From Caballeronia sp. SL2Y3 (lineage in GTDB: Bacteria; Pseudomonadota; Gammaproteobacteria; Burkholderiales; Burkholderiaceae): a stretch of DNA of 64,000 bases. The DNA lies in assembly GCF_022879575.1 (NCBI RefSeq), contig NZ_CP084263.1, positions 1 to 64,000 of the forward strand, given 5' to 3'. Below, in pieces: positions 16,884 to 25,059 of the stretch (position 1 is the stretch's first letter; the number at the start of each line of letters is the position of its first letter). The notes below the pieces were generated by a model, which did no database searches, had not been told where the DNA came from, and worked only from the letters and a program-made list of their open reading frames with translations. The position numbers and the translations under genes were made by a program.

Positions 16884-17642
16884 TCAGATGGTGCGCCGAG
16901 GTCTTGCCGGTGCGTGCGCGATGCCGACGCGCCCCGGCGCGGTGCGCGCGGTGAGCAGCCGTTGCAGGGTGAGCCCGCTCACGCTGGCCTGGCTTCCGGC
17001 GATATGACGCGTCAGGAGCGCGACGCAAAGCGCGCTGTCGCTGCGGCGAATGCCGTCGAGGATGGCGGAGTGTTCGTCGTAAGTCTCGGCGATGCCGTCG
17101 CCATGCACGAGGTCGAGCCGCCGCACGACGCGGATGCGGTCGGTGACTCGCTGCATCGCCGAAGTCAGTTCGTCGTTGCCGGCGGCTGCCACCAGCGCGT
17201 GATGCAATGCCTCGTCCAGCTCGACGAGCTTGCGGCCATCGGTGATGCGCCGCGCTCGCCCGACTTTCCATGTGCGCTCGAGCGCATCGAGCAGCAGATC
17301 CAGTTCGGCCTGCGGCGCTTCGCCAGCGCAGAGCTTACGCACGGCGAATGTTTCGATCATCTGGCGCATCTCGTAGAGATCGTCGAAGCGTTTGCTGTCG
17401 ATGGGCATGACTTCCCAGCCGCCGCGCACGTAGCCTTGCATCAGGCCATCGCTTTGCAGGCGCTGCAACGCTTCCCGCGCAGGCGTGCGCGACACCGCGA
17501 AGCGTTGCGCGATGGCGCCTTCGGTGAGCCGGTCGCCCGGCAGGAGATGCATGTCGAAGATTTCGTCGCGCAGCGTGTAGTAGACGCGATCCGCGCGCGA
17601 AAGCGTGGCGGGCGGTGCGATGACGGGGCGCTCGTCGGGCAT
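16884..17642 (-). CDS. GntR regulator, FadR/FCD subfamily
   Basis: The protein has 252 aa. An N-terminal winged helix (DRVYYTLRDEIFDMHLLPGD, with RFAVSRTPAREALQRLQSDG as recognition region) is followed by a helical FCD ligand-binding domain, whose metal-binding His residues include LDEALHHALV and LLTRHIAGSQ. FCD regulators usually sense carboxylates. The ATG at 17642 is chosen from the family start (MPDERPV); the frame extends upstream without domain content. Its neighbour is the OFA carboxylate transporter on the same strand with a TTGTATACAA site between, so it probably regulates that gene. Confidence 0.85.
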   Translation of the reverse strand: MPDERPVIAPPATLSRADRVYYTLRDEIFDMHLLPGDRLTEGAIAQRFAVSRTPAREALQRLQSDGLMQGYVRGGWEVMPIDSKRFDDLYEMRQMIETFAVRKLCAGEAPQAELDLLLDALERTWKVGRARRITDGRKLVELDEALHHALVAAAGNDELTSAMQRVTDRIRVVRRLDLVHGDGIAETYDEHSAILDGIRRSDSALCVALLTRHIAGSQASVSGLTLQRLLTARTAPGRVGIAHAPARPRRTI

Positions 17643-18002
17643 CGTGTTCACGTGGCGTCGGCTTCGCTTGAGTTGCGCGCAGGGGTTGGCTATCGGGCAG
17701 CCGGCAGCGCACGAGATTATCAGATTTATGCTTGTGCAAGCCGGATCATCTGCACCGTCGCCAAGGTGCAACGATCGATCGTACGTTTCATCGGCGCTGA
17801 CCGGTCGCGCGGCGGACGTTCCTTCGACAAAGCAAAAAGCTGCGCAATGCTCTGGTGGCAAACCGACCGACGCGCGACAATCGCTGCCACGGCGAAACCC
17901 GGCTCACGGTGGCGGGCCTCTGTACCCCCCAATGCGTGAAGGCGGAGCAATTGCTTCCAGTGAGGCGAGAGCGCGTCGATGCAATGATAAAGGAGCAGCT
18001 TA
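17643..18002. other. Divergent intergenic region between GntR and histidine kinase genes
   Basis: This 360-bp gap must hold the promoters of both flanking genes. An A/T-richer stretch lies at 17715-17740. A 12-bp palindrome ACGATCGATCGT (17771-17782) is present, but its significance is unclear. An AAGGAGCA ribosome site ends the gap before 18003. No convincing gene is seen. Confidence 0.5.
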
Positions 18003-20474
18003 ATGCCCGATGTTCGGGACACGATGTTCGAAGGCGGCGGCGAGGTTCGCGCGTTGCTGCGCCAGTACGACTGGAGCGCGTCGCCCCTCGGGCATCCGTC
18101 GGAATGGCCGGCGCCGTTGGTCACCGCAGTCAGCATGGTGCTCAGTTCGGCTTTCCCGATGTTCGTCGCCTGGGGCCCCGAGCTCGGCTTTCTTTACAAC
18201 GATGCGTACGCGGTCATCATGGGCCGCAAGCACCCGGCCGCGCTCGGCGGCCGTTTCCAGCATATCTGGTCGGAGATCTGGCCTGACATCGCGCCGATTA
18301 TCGACGGCGCCATGTCGAACCGGTCCTCCTATTTCGAGGACCTGCCGCTTACCGTGATACGCCACGGTTATCCGGAGCAGAGCTTCTTCACCTTTTCGTA
18401 CTCGCCGCTGCAGGACGATTCCGGCCGCGTCGGCGGCATGTACTGCACGGTCATCGAGACCACCGAACGCGTGCTCGACGAACGGCGCGCGGCCTTCGAA
18501 CTCAAGGTGTCGGAGGCACTGCGCCCGCTGACCTCGCCGGAGGAAGTGGTCGCGCGAGCGAGCGCGCTCATCGGCGAACAGTTGACGCTTGCACGGGTCA
18601 TCTACGGGGAATGCGACGAACCCGGCAAAAACTTCTTCGTGCCGCGCGACTGGACCGCGCCGCCGTTGCCGAGTCTCGCCGGAACGAGCTTCGCGCTGGA
18701 GGACTTCGGCCCCGCCATCATCGATTCGCTGCGTGCCGGACACGTCGTCACCGCGAACGACAGCGGCACCGATCCGCGCACGGTCGAGTTTGCGAACTCG
18801 TACGGACTGACGGGCATCCGCTCATTCGTTGCGGTGCCGCTCATCAAGGCCGGGCGATTGGTGGCGTTCCTCGGCCTGCACCGGGCCGAGCCGTATCAAT
18901 GGACCGCGAGCGACGTGCGGTTTGCGCGCGACATGGCCGAGCGCACGTGGTCGGCGGTCGAGGCGGCGCGCGCGCAGGCCGAACTGCGCGCTGAACGCGA
19001 TCGGAGCCGCTACATCTTCGACACCATTCGCGAAGGCTTCATGCTGATCAACGCGTGTTCGACTGTCACGTACATGAATGCGGAAGGGCTGCGCATTCTC
19101 GGCCGCACGAAGGAGGAGGTCGTCGGGAGCAGTCACTCGCGACTTTGGCCCGAAGCGCTTGCCTCGGATCTCGCACGCCTGTATCGACGCGTGATCGAAA
19201 GCGGCGAGGCCGGCGCGTCGGAATACTGTCATAGCCGTCCCGGCGGCGATGTCGTCTGGGTGGAACTGCGCGCCTATCCGACCGGCGAAGGCGGAATCGC
19301 GTCGTTCTTTCGTGACATCACCGACCGCAAGATCGCCGAAGAGAAGCTCAAGGCGGCGGATCAGCGCAAGGACGAATTCCTCGCCATGCTCGCGCATGAG
19401 TTGCGCAACCCGCTGGCGCCGATTTCCGCCGCCGCGCAACTATTGAAGATCAGCAAGCTGGACGAAGAGCAGGTGCGCCACAGCAGCGCCATCATCGCGC
19501 GCCAGGTCGCCCATATGACCGGACTCGTCGACGACCTGCTCGACGTGTCACGCGTCACGCGTGGGCTCGTCACGCTGGCCCGGGCGCCGGTCGATGCGCG
19601 GCTCGTGATAGAGGAGGCCATCGAGCAGGTTCGTCCGCTGACCGAGGCGCGCGCGCAGCGGCTGGCAGTGCGTATGCCATCGCGCGAGGCGACAGTGTTG
19701 GGCGATAAGGCGCGGCTGGTGCAGGTGGCGGCCAACCTGCTCCATAACGCGTCGAAATTCACGCCTATCGGGCGCAGCATCGAAATAAGCCTCGACATAG
19801 ACGGTGACGAACTCGCGCTGACGGTGCGCGACGACGGCATCGGCATGGAGCCGGAACTGACGGCGCGTGCGTTCGACTTGTTCACGCAAGCGGAGCGCTC
19901 GTCCGACCGCTCTCTGGGCGGCCTGGGCCTCGGGCTCGCTCTCGTCAGGCATCTGGTAGAGCTGCACGGTGGGACGGTGCATTGTTTCAGCGCGGGCCTC
20001 GATGCGGGAAGTACCTTCGTGGTCCGCCTCCCGCTGATGCAGGCACAGCCGGCGGCACCCGAAGGGCATGCGCAAAAGGCAGACTGGACGTCGAACCAGC
20101 GCCTGAAGCTGCTCATCGTCGACGACAACGTGGACGCCGCCGAAGCTCTGGGCGCGTTGCTCGAGTCCTGCGGGCACGACGTCATCGTCGAACATGACGC
20201 GCGGCGCGCGCTGGAACGTGCGTCGCAGGATCGGCCCGATGCATGTCTGCTCGACATCGGCCTGCCGGGCATGGACGGCAACGAACTCGCACGGCGACTG
20301 CGCGAACGCCCGGAGACGGCCGGGGCAACGCTGATCGCCGTGACCGGTTACGGGCAAGCAGAGGATCGTCAACGCAGCGCGCAGGCGGGGTTCGACCACC
20401 ATCTGGTCAAACCGATCGTCATGGAGCAATTGGCGGCGCTGCTCGCGGGCATCGGCGCGAAAACCGACGGTTGA
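18003..20474 (+). CDS. Cytosolic hybrid histidine kinase (PAS-GAF-PAS-HisKA-HATPase-REC)
   Basis: The protein has 823 aa with no membrane segment. A PAS-like region (about 20-150) is followed by a GAF domain (about 160-325), a PAS domain (about 335-450), HisKA with phosphorylatable His465 in AHELRNPLAP, an HATPase domain with the N-box (NLLHNASKFT) and G boxes (DDGIGM, GGLGLGLAL), and a receiver domain with Asp751 (LLDIGLPGMDG) and a conserved Lys in HHLVKP. It probably integrates cytosolic signals and passes phosphate to its own receiver; no separate response regulator is adjacent. An AAGGAGCA site precedes the ATG. It opens the signalling island that continues to 28996. Confidence 0.9.
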   Translation: MPDVRDTMFEGGGEVRALLRQYDWSASPLGHPSEWPAPLVTAVSMVLSSAFPMFVAWGPELGFLYNDAYAVIMGRKHPAALGGRFQHIWSEIWPDIAPIIDGAMSNRSSYFEDLPLTVIRHGYPEQSFFTFSYSPLQDDSGRVGGMYCTVIETTERVLDERRAAFELKVSEALRPLTSPEEVVARASALIGEQLTLARVIYGECDEPGKNFFVPRDWTAPPLPSLAGTSFALEDFGPAIIDSLRAGHVVTANDSGTDPRTVEFANSYGLTGIRSFVAVPLIKAGRLVAFLGLHRAEPYQWTASDVRFARDMAERTWSAVEAARAQAELRAERDRSRYIFDTIREGFMLINACSTVTYMNAEGLRILGRTKEEVVGSSHSRLWPEALASDLARLYRRVIESGEAGASEYCHSRPGGDVVWVELRAYPTGEGGIASFFRDITDRKIAEEKLKAADQRKDEFLAMLAHELRNPLAPISAAAQLLKISKLDEEQVRHSSAIIARQVAHMTGLVDDLLDVSRVTRGLVTLARAPVDARLVIEEAIEQVRPLTEARAQRLAVRMPSREATVLGDKARLVQVAANLLHNASKFTPIGRSIEISLDIDGDELALTVRDDGIGMEPELTARAFDLFTQAERSSDRSLGGLGLGLALVRHLVELHGGTVHCFSAGLDAGSTFVVRLPLMQAQPAAPEGHAQKADWTSNQRLKLLIVDDNVDAAEALGALLESCGHDVIVEHDARRALERASQDRPDACLLDIGLPGMDGNELARRLRERPETAGATLIAVTGYGQAEDRQRSAQAGFDHHLVKPIVMEQLAALLAGIGAKTDG

Positions 20475-20748
20475 GCCGACACGCGCAGCGTGCCCTTCTC
20501 GCCGACGCTCGCACGCAAAGGTCTTGATCGCCTTATGACTGCGCACAGGACCTAAAGCTTCCAGAAGCCCTGCCGTAAATAGAATGACACGTCATCGGTC
20601 ACGAGCCGGGTCGATGCCGGGCTTTGGCTCACCTCTACAAAGCCAACCGAACACCTGCACCGCAGCGCGATCCCCCGCACGATAAAGTATCCGCGCCTTC
20701 TGCCGTTATAACTTGCGAACGACGTCCCTTCATGCGGAGACAAGAATA

Positions 20749-21138
20749 ATGGTTGGCCAGTCTACTTTTAAGCATACATTCGATTCGGTGTTATTCGACG
20801 ACCTCGTCGCAGCCGGCGCGGCCGAGCTGGATGAACTCGAGTTCGGGGTGATCGGCTTCGACGCGACTTACGCCGTGACTCACTACAACGCTCTCGAGTC
20901 ATCAAGCGCGGGGCTGAGTGCCACTCGCGTCCTCGGCAGACATCTGTTCGAAGAAGTCGCGCCGTGCATGAACAATTTCATGGTGGCGCAACGGTTCGAG
21001 GATGAAGCCGAACTCGACGAAGTGCTGCCCTACGTTTTGACGCTGCGCATGAGGCCGACGCCAGTACAACTGAGGCTCATGAAGTCCAGCCGCAGCGAAA
21101 CCCGCTTTCTTCTGGTTCAACGTCAGACCGGCAAGTGA
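20749..21138 (+). CDS. Photoactive yellow protein (PYP) homologue
   Basis: The protein has 129 aa, nearly the length of Halorhodospira PYP (125 aa). Alignment from memory of the family is gap-free up to the chromophore cysteine with a constant +4 offset: LDELEFGVIGFD matches LDGLAFGAIQLD, Tyr46 matches Tyr42, Glu50 matches Glu46, and Cys73 in FEEVAPC matches Cys69, the p-coumaryl attachment site. Thr50 and Arg52 of PYP are replaced by Ala and Leu. The later M-x-P-T segment (Met101) matches Met100. The ATG at 20749 has a GCGGAGA site. The stop overlaps the GTG of the PAS-PAS-GGDEF gene, implying a light-to-c-di-GMP pair. No tyrosine ammonia lyase or coumarate ligase gene is nearby. Confidence 0.8.
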   Translation: MVGQSTFKHTFDSVLFDDLVAAGAAELDELEFGVIGFDATYAVTHYNALESSSAGLSATRVLGRHLFEEVAPCMNNFMVAQRFEDEAELDEVLPYVLTLRMRPTPVQLRLMKSSRSETRFLLVQRQTGK

Positions 21139-22415
21139 AGGTCATGATCCCCGTGGAAGGCGCATTGGAAGCGGAGCACGAGGCGCTGCTGTCGTTCATG
21201 TATATGTCGCCCATCGGGATCGTCCGTAGTGGCGTAAATGGCGACGTGGACATGCTCAACCCGGTCGCGGTCCAGTTGCTCATGCCGCTTGCCGGGCGCA
21301 TGGGCGTAGGTAACGTATTCGAGAGTCTGACTAACGTCGCACCGGAGTTGCGCAACCTCGTATCGAGCTTTCCGGCCGAGCGGGGTCGGGTTTGCGAGGG
21401 CCATCGAATCGTGATCGCGCCCGGCGCCGATCGCCCGATGGTACTGTCATGCAACATCATCAAGGTCAACAGCAGTACGTTGATGATGACGCTCTCCGAC
21501 ATCTCCCGTCAGGTCGAGGCCGAACGACGCGCGAGACAGCATGAGTCGTGGCTCGCCGGCATCCATACGAGCGTCAACGATTTCGCCTTCTTTACTCTCG
21601 ACGCCGCAGGCCGTATCGACAGCTGGAATGCATCCGTCGAGCAGCTTACGGGCTTCGGCGCCGAAGAAGTGCTGGGCCATACGCTGGACCGTTTCTACGC
21701 GCCCGAGGCTGTCGATCCGTATTGCAGTCCCGAGCATATTTCGCTGACGCGCGAAGAGGGTTGGCATATTCAGGAGCGCTGGTGCGAAAGCAAGCAGAGC
21801 CGCCGCTATGCCGCGCAAATCCTGATTGCCGTCTCGCGAGAAGACAATGGGGACATCGCGGGATATTCGGTCGTGATACGCGACGTCTCCGAACGCAAGA
21901 TTTCCAGCGACGAACTCACTCGCCTTCTCACGACCGATCATTTGACCGGCGCGGTCAATCGAGCGCATTTCTTCAAGCTCGCTGAGAAGGAGCTTGCGAG
22001 AACGAAGCGACTGGGCAAGGACTTGTCTGTCGTGATGATCGATGCGGACCATTTCAAGCGAATCAACGACACTGCCGGGCATCAAACGGGAGACCTTGTG
22101 CTGACGCAGATCGTTCAGAAGGCGAAGGGGCATTTGCGTTCGATCGACGTGCTGGCCCGACTCGGAGGCGAAGAGTTCTGCCTGATGCTTCCGGGAACGT
22201 CTCGCGACGAGGCGCTCGTCATCGCGGAACGTGTACGCGCAACGATCGCGGACGCCGAGATCGAAACAGGCGCCGGCCCGATACGCGTGACGGTGAGCGC
22301 GGGCATTGCCTCCGTAACCGATGCGACGTCTTGCGTGAACGACTTGCTCGCCGCAGCCGACAAGGCACTGTATGCCGCCAAGGCAGCCGGTCGGAATCGC
22401 GTGGAACTGGGTTGA
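21135..22415 (+). CDS. PAS-PAS-GGDEF diguanylate cyclase
   Basis: The protein has 426 aa. PAS module 1 is about residues 12-120 (FMYMSPIGIVRSG, LNPVAVQLLMPL), PAS module 2 about 130-250 with a PAC end (YSVVIRDVSERK), and GGDEF about 262-425. The active-site loop is GGEEF (about 343-347), so cyclase activity is expected. An RxxD inhibitory site (RSID) lies exactly five residues before it, implying product inhibition. The GTG start at 21135 overlaps the PYP-like stop (GTGA), suggesting translational coupling; an ATG at 21144 is an alternative. The first PAS resembles that of the next protein, including a VC Cys near its end. Confidence 0.9.
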   Translation: MKVMIPVEGALEAEHEALLSFMYMSPIGIVRSGVNGDVDMLNPVAVQLLMPLAGRMGVGNVFESLTNVAPELRNLVSSFPAERGRVCEGHRIVIAPGADRPMVLSCNIIKVNSSTLMMTLSDISRQVEAERRARQHESWLAGIHTSVNDFAFFTLDAAGRIDSWNASVEQLTGFGAEEVLGHTLDRFYAPEAVDPYCSPEHISLTREEGWHIQERWCESKQSRRYAAQILIAVSREDNGDIAGYSVVIRDVSERKISSDELTRLLTTDHLTGAVNRAHFFKLAEKELARTKRLGKDLSVVMIDADHFKRINDTAGHQTGDLVLTQIVQKAKGHLRSIDVLARLGGEEFCLMLPGTSRDEALVIAERVRATIADAEIETGAGPIRVTVSAGIASVTDATSCVNDLLAAADKALYAAKAAGRNRVELG

Positions 22416-22500
22416 GGGCGGGCACTTTTCATGCGTTCACTTTGCGCAATTGTCCCTGGCATGTCTGTCTGGTCGTCGAGGAACCTAAGAAGCCCGACGC

Positions 22501-24390
22501 ATGAGAATGAGTGAAAATCGATGCAACGGCGTAGCGGTATCACGCCACGAATCGCAACATAGCGTCACATCGCGCGGCGCGACAAGCGAGGAAGCGCGCT
22601 GCGAGCAACCCGCGAAAGAGGCTGTCAAGTCTTCGGCCGACTCCGTGTCCGCCAATGAAGCATTGATGGAGTTTCTGTACCGCGCGCCGATAGGGCTCTT
22701 GCAGATCTCCGCACTCGGGATGATCGAAATGATCAACCCGATGTCGGCCCGCTTGCTGATGCCGCTTTCGCCGGATGGCAACCTCGTCAACTTGTTCGAC
22801 GTGCTGGAGACGATCGCGCCGCAATTCCGGCGAATGGTCGAGGAATACGAGGCGCCTGCCGGAGCTGTTTGCGATGCGGTGCGCATCACGGTTCCGCGCG
22901 CTTCCAGAAACGTGCTTGCCCCGCAGGTCTTGTCGGTCAGCTTGCTCAAGCTCGACGAGAACCACCTGATGGCAATGGTGAGCGATGTCACGCTGGAGTC
23001 GCAGCGCGAGCAGTCCATGCTGGACAAGAAGCTCGGCGAGGCCGCACGCCGCGACAAGCTCACCATGATGCCGAACCGCACCTCGATCTGCGAGTTCATT
23101 CAGGGTGGCATGCACCATCGGAATCCGGACGCGCGCCGCGGTCTCAGTGTGCTATTCATCAATTGCGATCGCTTCAAGCAGATCAACGACTCTCTCGGTC
23201 ACGCCACGGGCGACGAGGTTTTGGCAGAGGTCGCCAATCGATTGATGACGACATTGGGTCTACCCGATTCTCAGAACGGCCAGCATGACAGCGGCCTGCT
23301 CGCGGGTCGGCTCGGGGGCGATGAGTTCGTCGTGGTGATCGGCGAGGCGCGATCCGAATCGGACGTTCTCTCGCTTGCGGATCGGCTGCTCAGTGTGTTG
23401 AGCGAGCCGTACCGGATCGCTGGCCAACAATTGCACCTTGGCGTCAGCATCGGGATCGTTCACTCGGCGACGTCGAGCGCGCACCCCGATGCGATACTTC
23501 AAGACGCGAGCATCGCGATGGTGGAAGCCAAACGTCGCGGCGGAGCGCGGCATGTGAGCTTCGAACCTTCCATGCACGAGCGCGCTGCGCGTCGAGCGCA
23601 GATGGAGAATGACCTGCGTCGCGCGATCGCGAATCAGGAACTGTTCGTCGTCTATCAACCGGTCGTCATGCTTGCGCCGACTCCGGACCGCTGGTCGTTC
23701 CCGCCACATGCCGCCGCTGTCGAAGCACTGGTGCGGTGGCGTCACCCGGACAGGGGCATCGTGCCGCCGGTCGAATTCATCGGCGTCGCGGAGGAATGCG
23801 GCTTGATCGGCGCATTGGGCGAATACGTGCTCGATACCGCGTGCCGCCAGTTCGTCGCATGGAAGAATGAGCTGGGGCGCCTGGCCCCGCGCCTGCTGGC
23901 GGTCAACCTGTCTCGCGCCCAACTGACCGACGAGGGATTCGTCGCCTATGTTTCGCGTACGCTGCGAGCGAGCGGCATGAGTGCGCACGAGCTGCAACTC
24001 GAAGTGACAGAGAGCCTCGCTGCGCAGGATGAATCCGTGCAGGCCACGTTGCAACAACTCAAGTCGCTTGGGCTCACCCTGGCGCTCGACGACTTCGGGA
24101 CGGGTTATTCGTCGCTATCGAGTCTGCACCAGCTGCCCGTGGCTACCGTCAAGATAGATCGCTCGTTCGTGAGCCAGGCAGTGCAGAGCGCGCATCATCG
24201 CGTACTGATCGAAGCAACGGTTCGCGTGGCGGCGAGCCTGAACATGAGCACCGTTGCGGAGGGAGTGGAAAGCGAGGCGCAGGCATCCGTGGTCCGCTCG
24301 CTCGGTTGTGAAAAAGGCCAGGGCTATCTGTTCAGCAAGCCGGTTGTGTCGGAGGATCTCGTCAGGTGGTTGAAGAGCAATGACGCGTGA
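22501..24390 (+). CDS. PAS-GGDEF-EAL c-di-GMP enzyme
   Basis: The protein has 629 aa. A PAS-like module at about residues 50-165 (FLYRAPIGLLQIS, INPMSARLLMPL) is homologous to PAS 1 of the upstream cyclase. The GGDEF domain is at about 180-340 with an intact GGDEF loop near 271 but no RxxD site at the usual place. The EAL domain is at about 365-625 with EALVRW (Glu408), NLSRAQL, DDFGTGYSS and KIDRSFV motifs, so phosphodiesterase activity is likely. It may be bifunctional. An AAGAAG-type site precedes the ATG; a second ATG lies two codons in. It follows the PAS-PAS-GGDEF gene after 85 bp on the same strand. Confidence 0.9.
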   Translation: MRMSENRCNGVAVSRHESQHSVTSRGATSEEARCEQPAKEAVKSSADSVSANEALMEFLYRAPIGLLQISALGMIEMINPMSARLLMPLSPDGNLVNLFDVLETIAPQFRRMVEEYEAPAGAVCDAVRITVPRASRNVLAPQVLSVSLLKLDENHLMAMVSDVTLESQREQSMLDKKLGEAARRDKLTMMPNRTSICEFIQGGMHHRNPDARRGLSVLFINCDRFKQINDSLGHATGDEVLAEVANRLMTTLGLPDSQNGQHDSGLLAGRLGGDEFVVVIGEARSESDVLSLADRLLSVLSEPYRIAGQQLHLGVSIGIVHSATSSAHPDAILQDASIAMVEAKRRGGARHVSFEPSMHERAARRAQMENDLRRAIANQELFVVYQPVVMLAPTPDRWSFPPHAAAVEALVRWRHPDRGIVPPVEFIGVAEECGLIGALGEYVLDTACRQFVAWKNELGRLAPRLLAVNLSRAQLTDEGFVAYVSRTLRASGMSAHELQLEVTESLAAQDESVQATLQQLKSLGLTLALDDFGTGYSSLSSLHQLPVATVKIDRSFVSQAVQSAHHRVLIEATVRVAASLNMSTVAEGVESEAQASVVRSLGCEKGQGYLFSKPVVSEDLVRWLKSNDA

Positions 24391-24477
24391 GGGACCTGGG
24401 AGATTGTCTGCAACGACGGTTGGCTCACGCGGACAATCAGGTAACGTATCGCTGTGTCTGTCCAAACAGGTCCATCA

Positions 24478-24996
24478 ATGCTCGTTCGCCAGCTCACTCC
24501 ATCCGACGCGTCGTCATTCGTCTCTTTGCGGCTAGCCGGACTGAAGGAGTGTCCTGCCTCGTTCGCTTCCAGCTATGAAGAAGAAGCGGGCCGCTCGCTG
24601 CATGACGTCGAAAGACAACTGGCGGCGGTGAGAGGCCAATGCGTGTTCGGCTCTTTCGATGGAGCCCGCCTCGTCGGCGTCGCGGGCCTCGGACGTGAGC
24701 ACCCGCGAAAGCTGAGTCACAAGGCGTTTGTCTGGGGCGTCTATGTCGCGCCGGACATGAGAGGCCGGGGCGTCAGCAGAGCGCTCATCGTCGCACTCAT
24801 CGAGTTTGCGCAACTCGAGCCTGATATCACGCAAATCAATCTGACTGTGAACGCGAACAACGAGCTCGCAACCCGGCTTTACAAGTCGTTGGGCTTCGAA
24901 CCCTTCGGCCTGGAGCGGAACTCGTTGTTTGTGGACGGTCGCTTCCACGACGAGGTACACATGTCGCTGAAGATCGATCGCCGGACCGCGTCATAG
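24478..24996 (+). CDS. GNAT-family N-acetyltransferase
   Basis: The protein has 172 aa. The GNAT core is visible: a strand ending FVWGVYVAPDMRGRGVSRAL (acetyl-CoA binding R/QxxGxG/A segment MRGRGVSRA) and the terminal NANNELATRLYKSLGFEPFG motif typical of small-molecule acetyltransferases. The ATG at 24478 with ACAGG is preferred to a GTG 24 bases earlier. The substrate is unknown. It follows the c-di-GMP genes by 87 bp and ends convergent with the CheW-like gene. Confidence 0.85.
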   Translation: MLVRQLTPSDASSFVSLRLAGLKECPASFASSYEEEAGRSLHDVERQLAAVRGQCVFGSFDGARLVGVAGLGREHPRKLSHKAFVWGVYVAPDMRGRGVSRALIVALIEFAQLEPDITQINLTVNANNELATRLYKSLGFEPFGLERNSLFVDGRFHDEVHMSLKIDRRTAS

Positions 24997-25028
24997 GACG
25001 GCGCAGAACGCTGCGGGATTCGCTCGAC

Positions 25029-25052
25029 GCCGGAATGCAGCGGCAATCCGGC
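25029..25052. terminator. Hairpin between convergent GNAT and CheW genes
   Basis: GCCGGA-A-TGC (25029-25038) pairs with GCA-A-TCCGGC (25043-25052): a 9-bp stem with one A-A mismatch and a 4-nt AGCG loop. It lies downstream of both stop codons and could terminate both transcripts. Confidence 0.5.
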
Positions 25053-25059
25053 ATCGGCT

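Noticed and set aside
17771..17782. ACGATCGATCGT palindrome as an operator
   Set aside because: Simple GATC-rich symmetry with no matching copy or clear position relative to a promoter.
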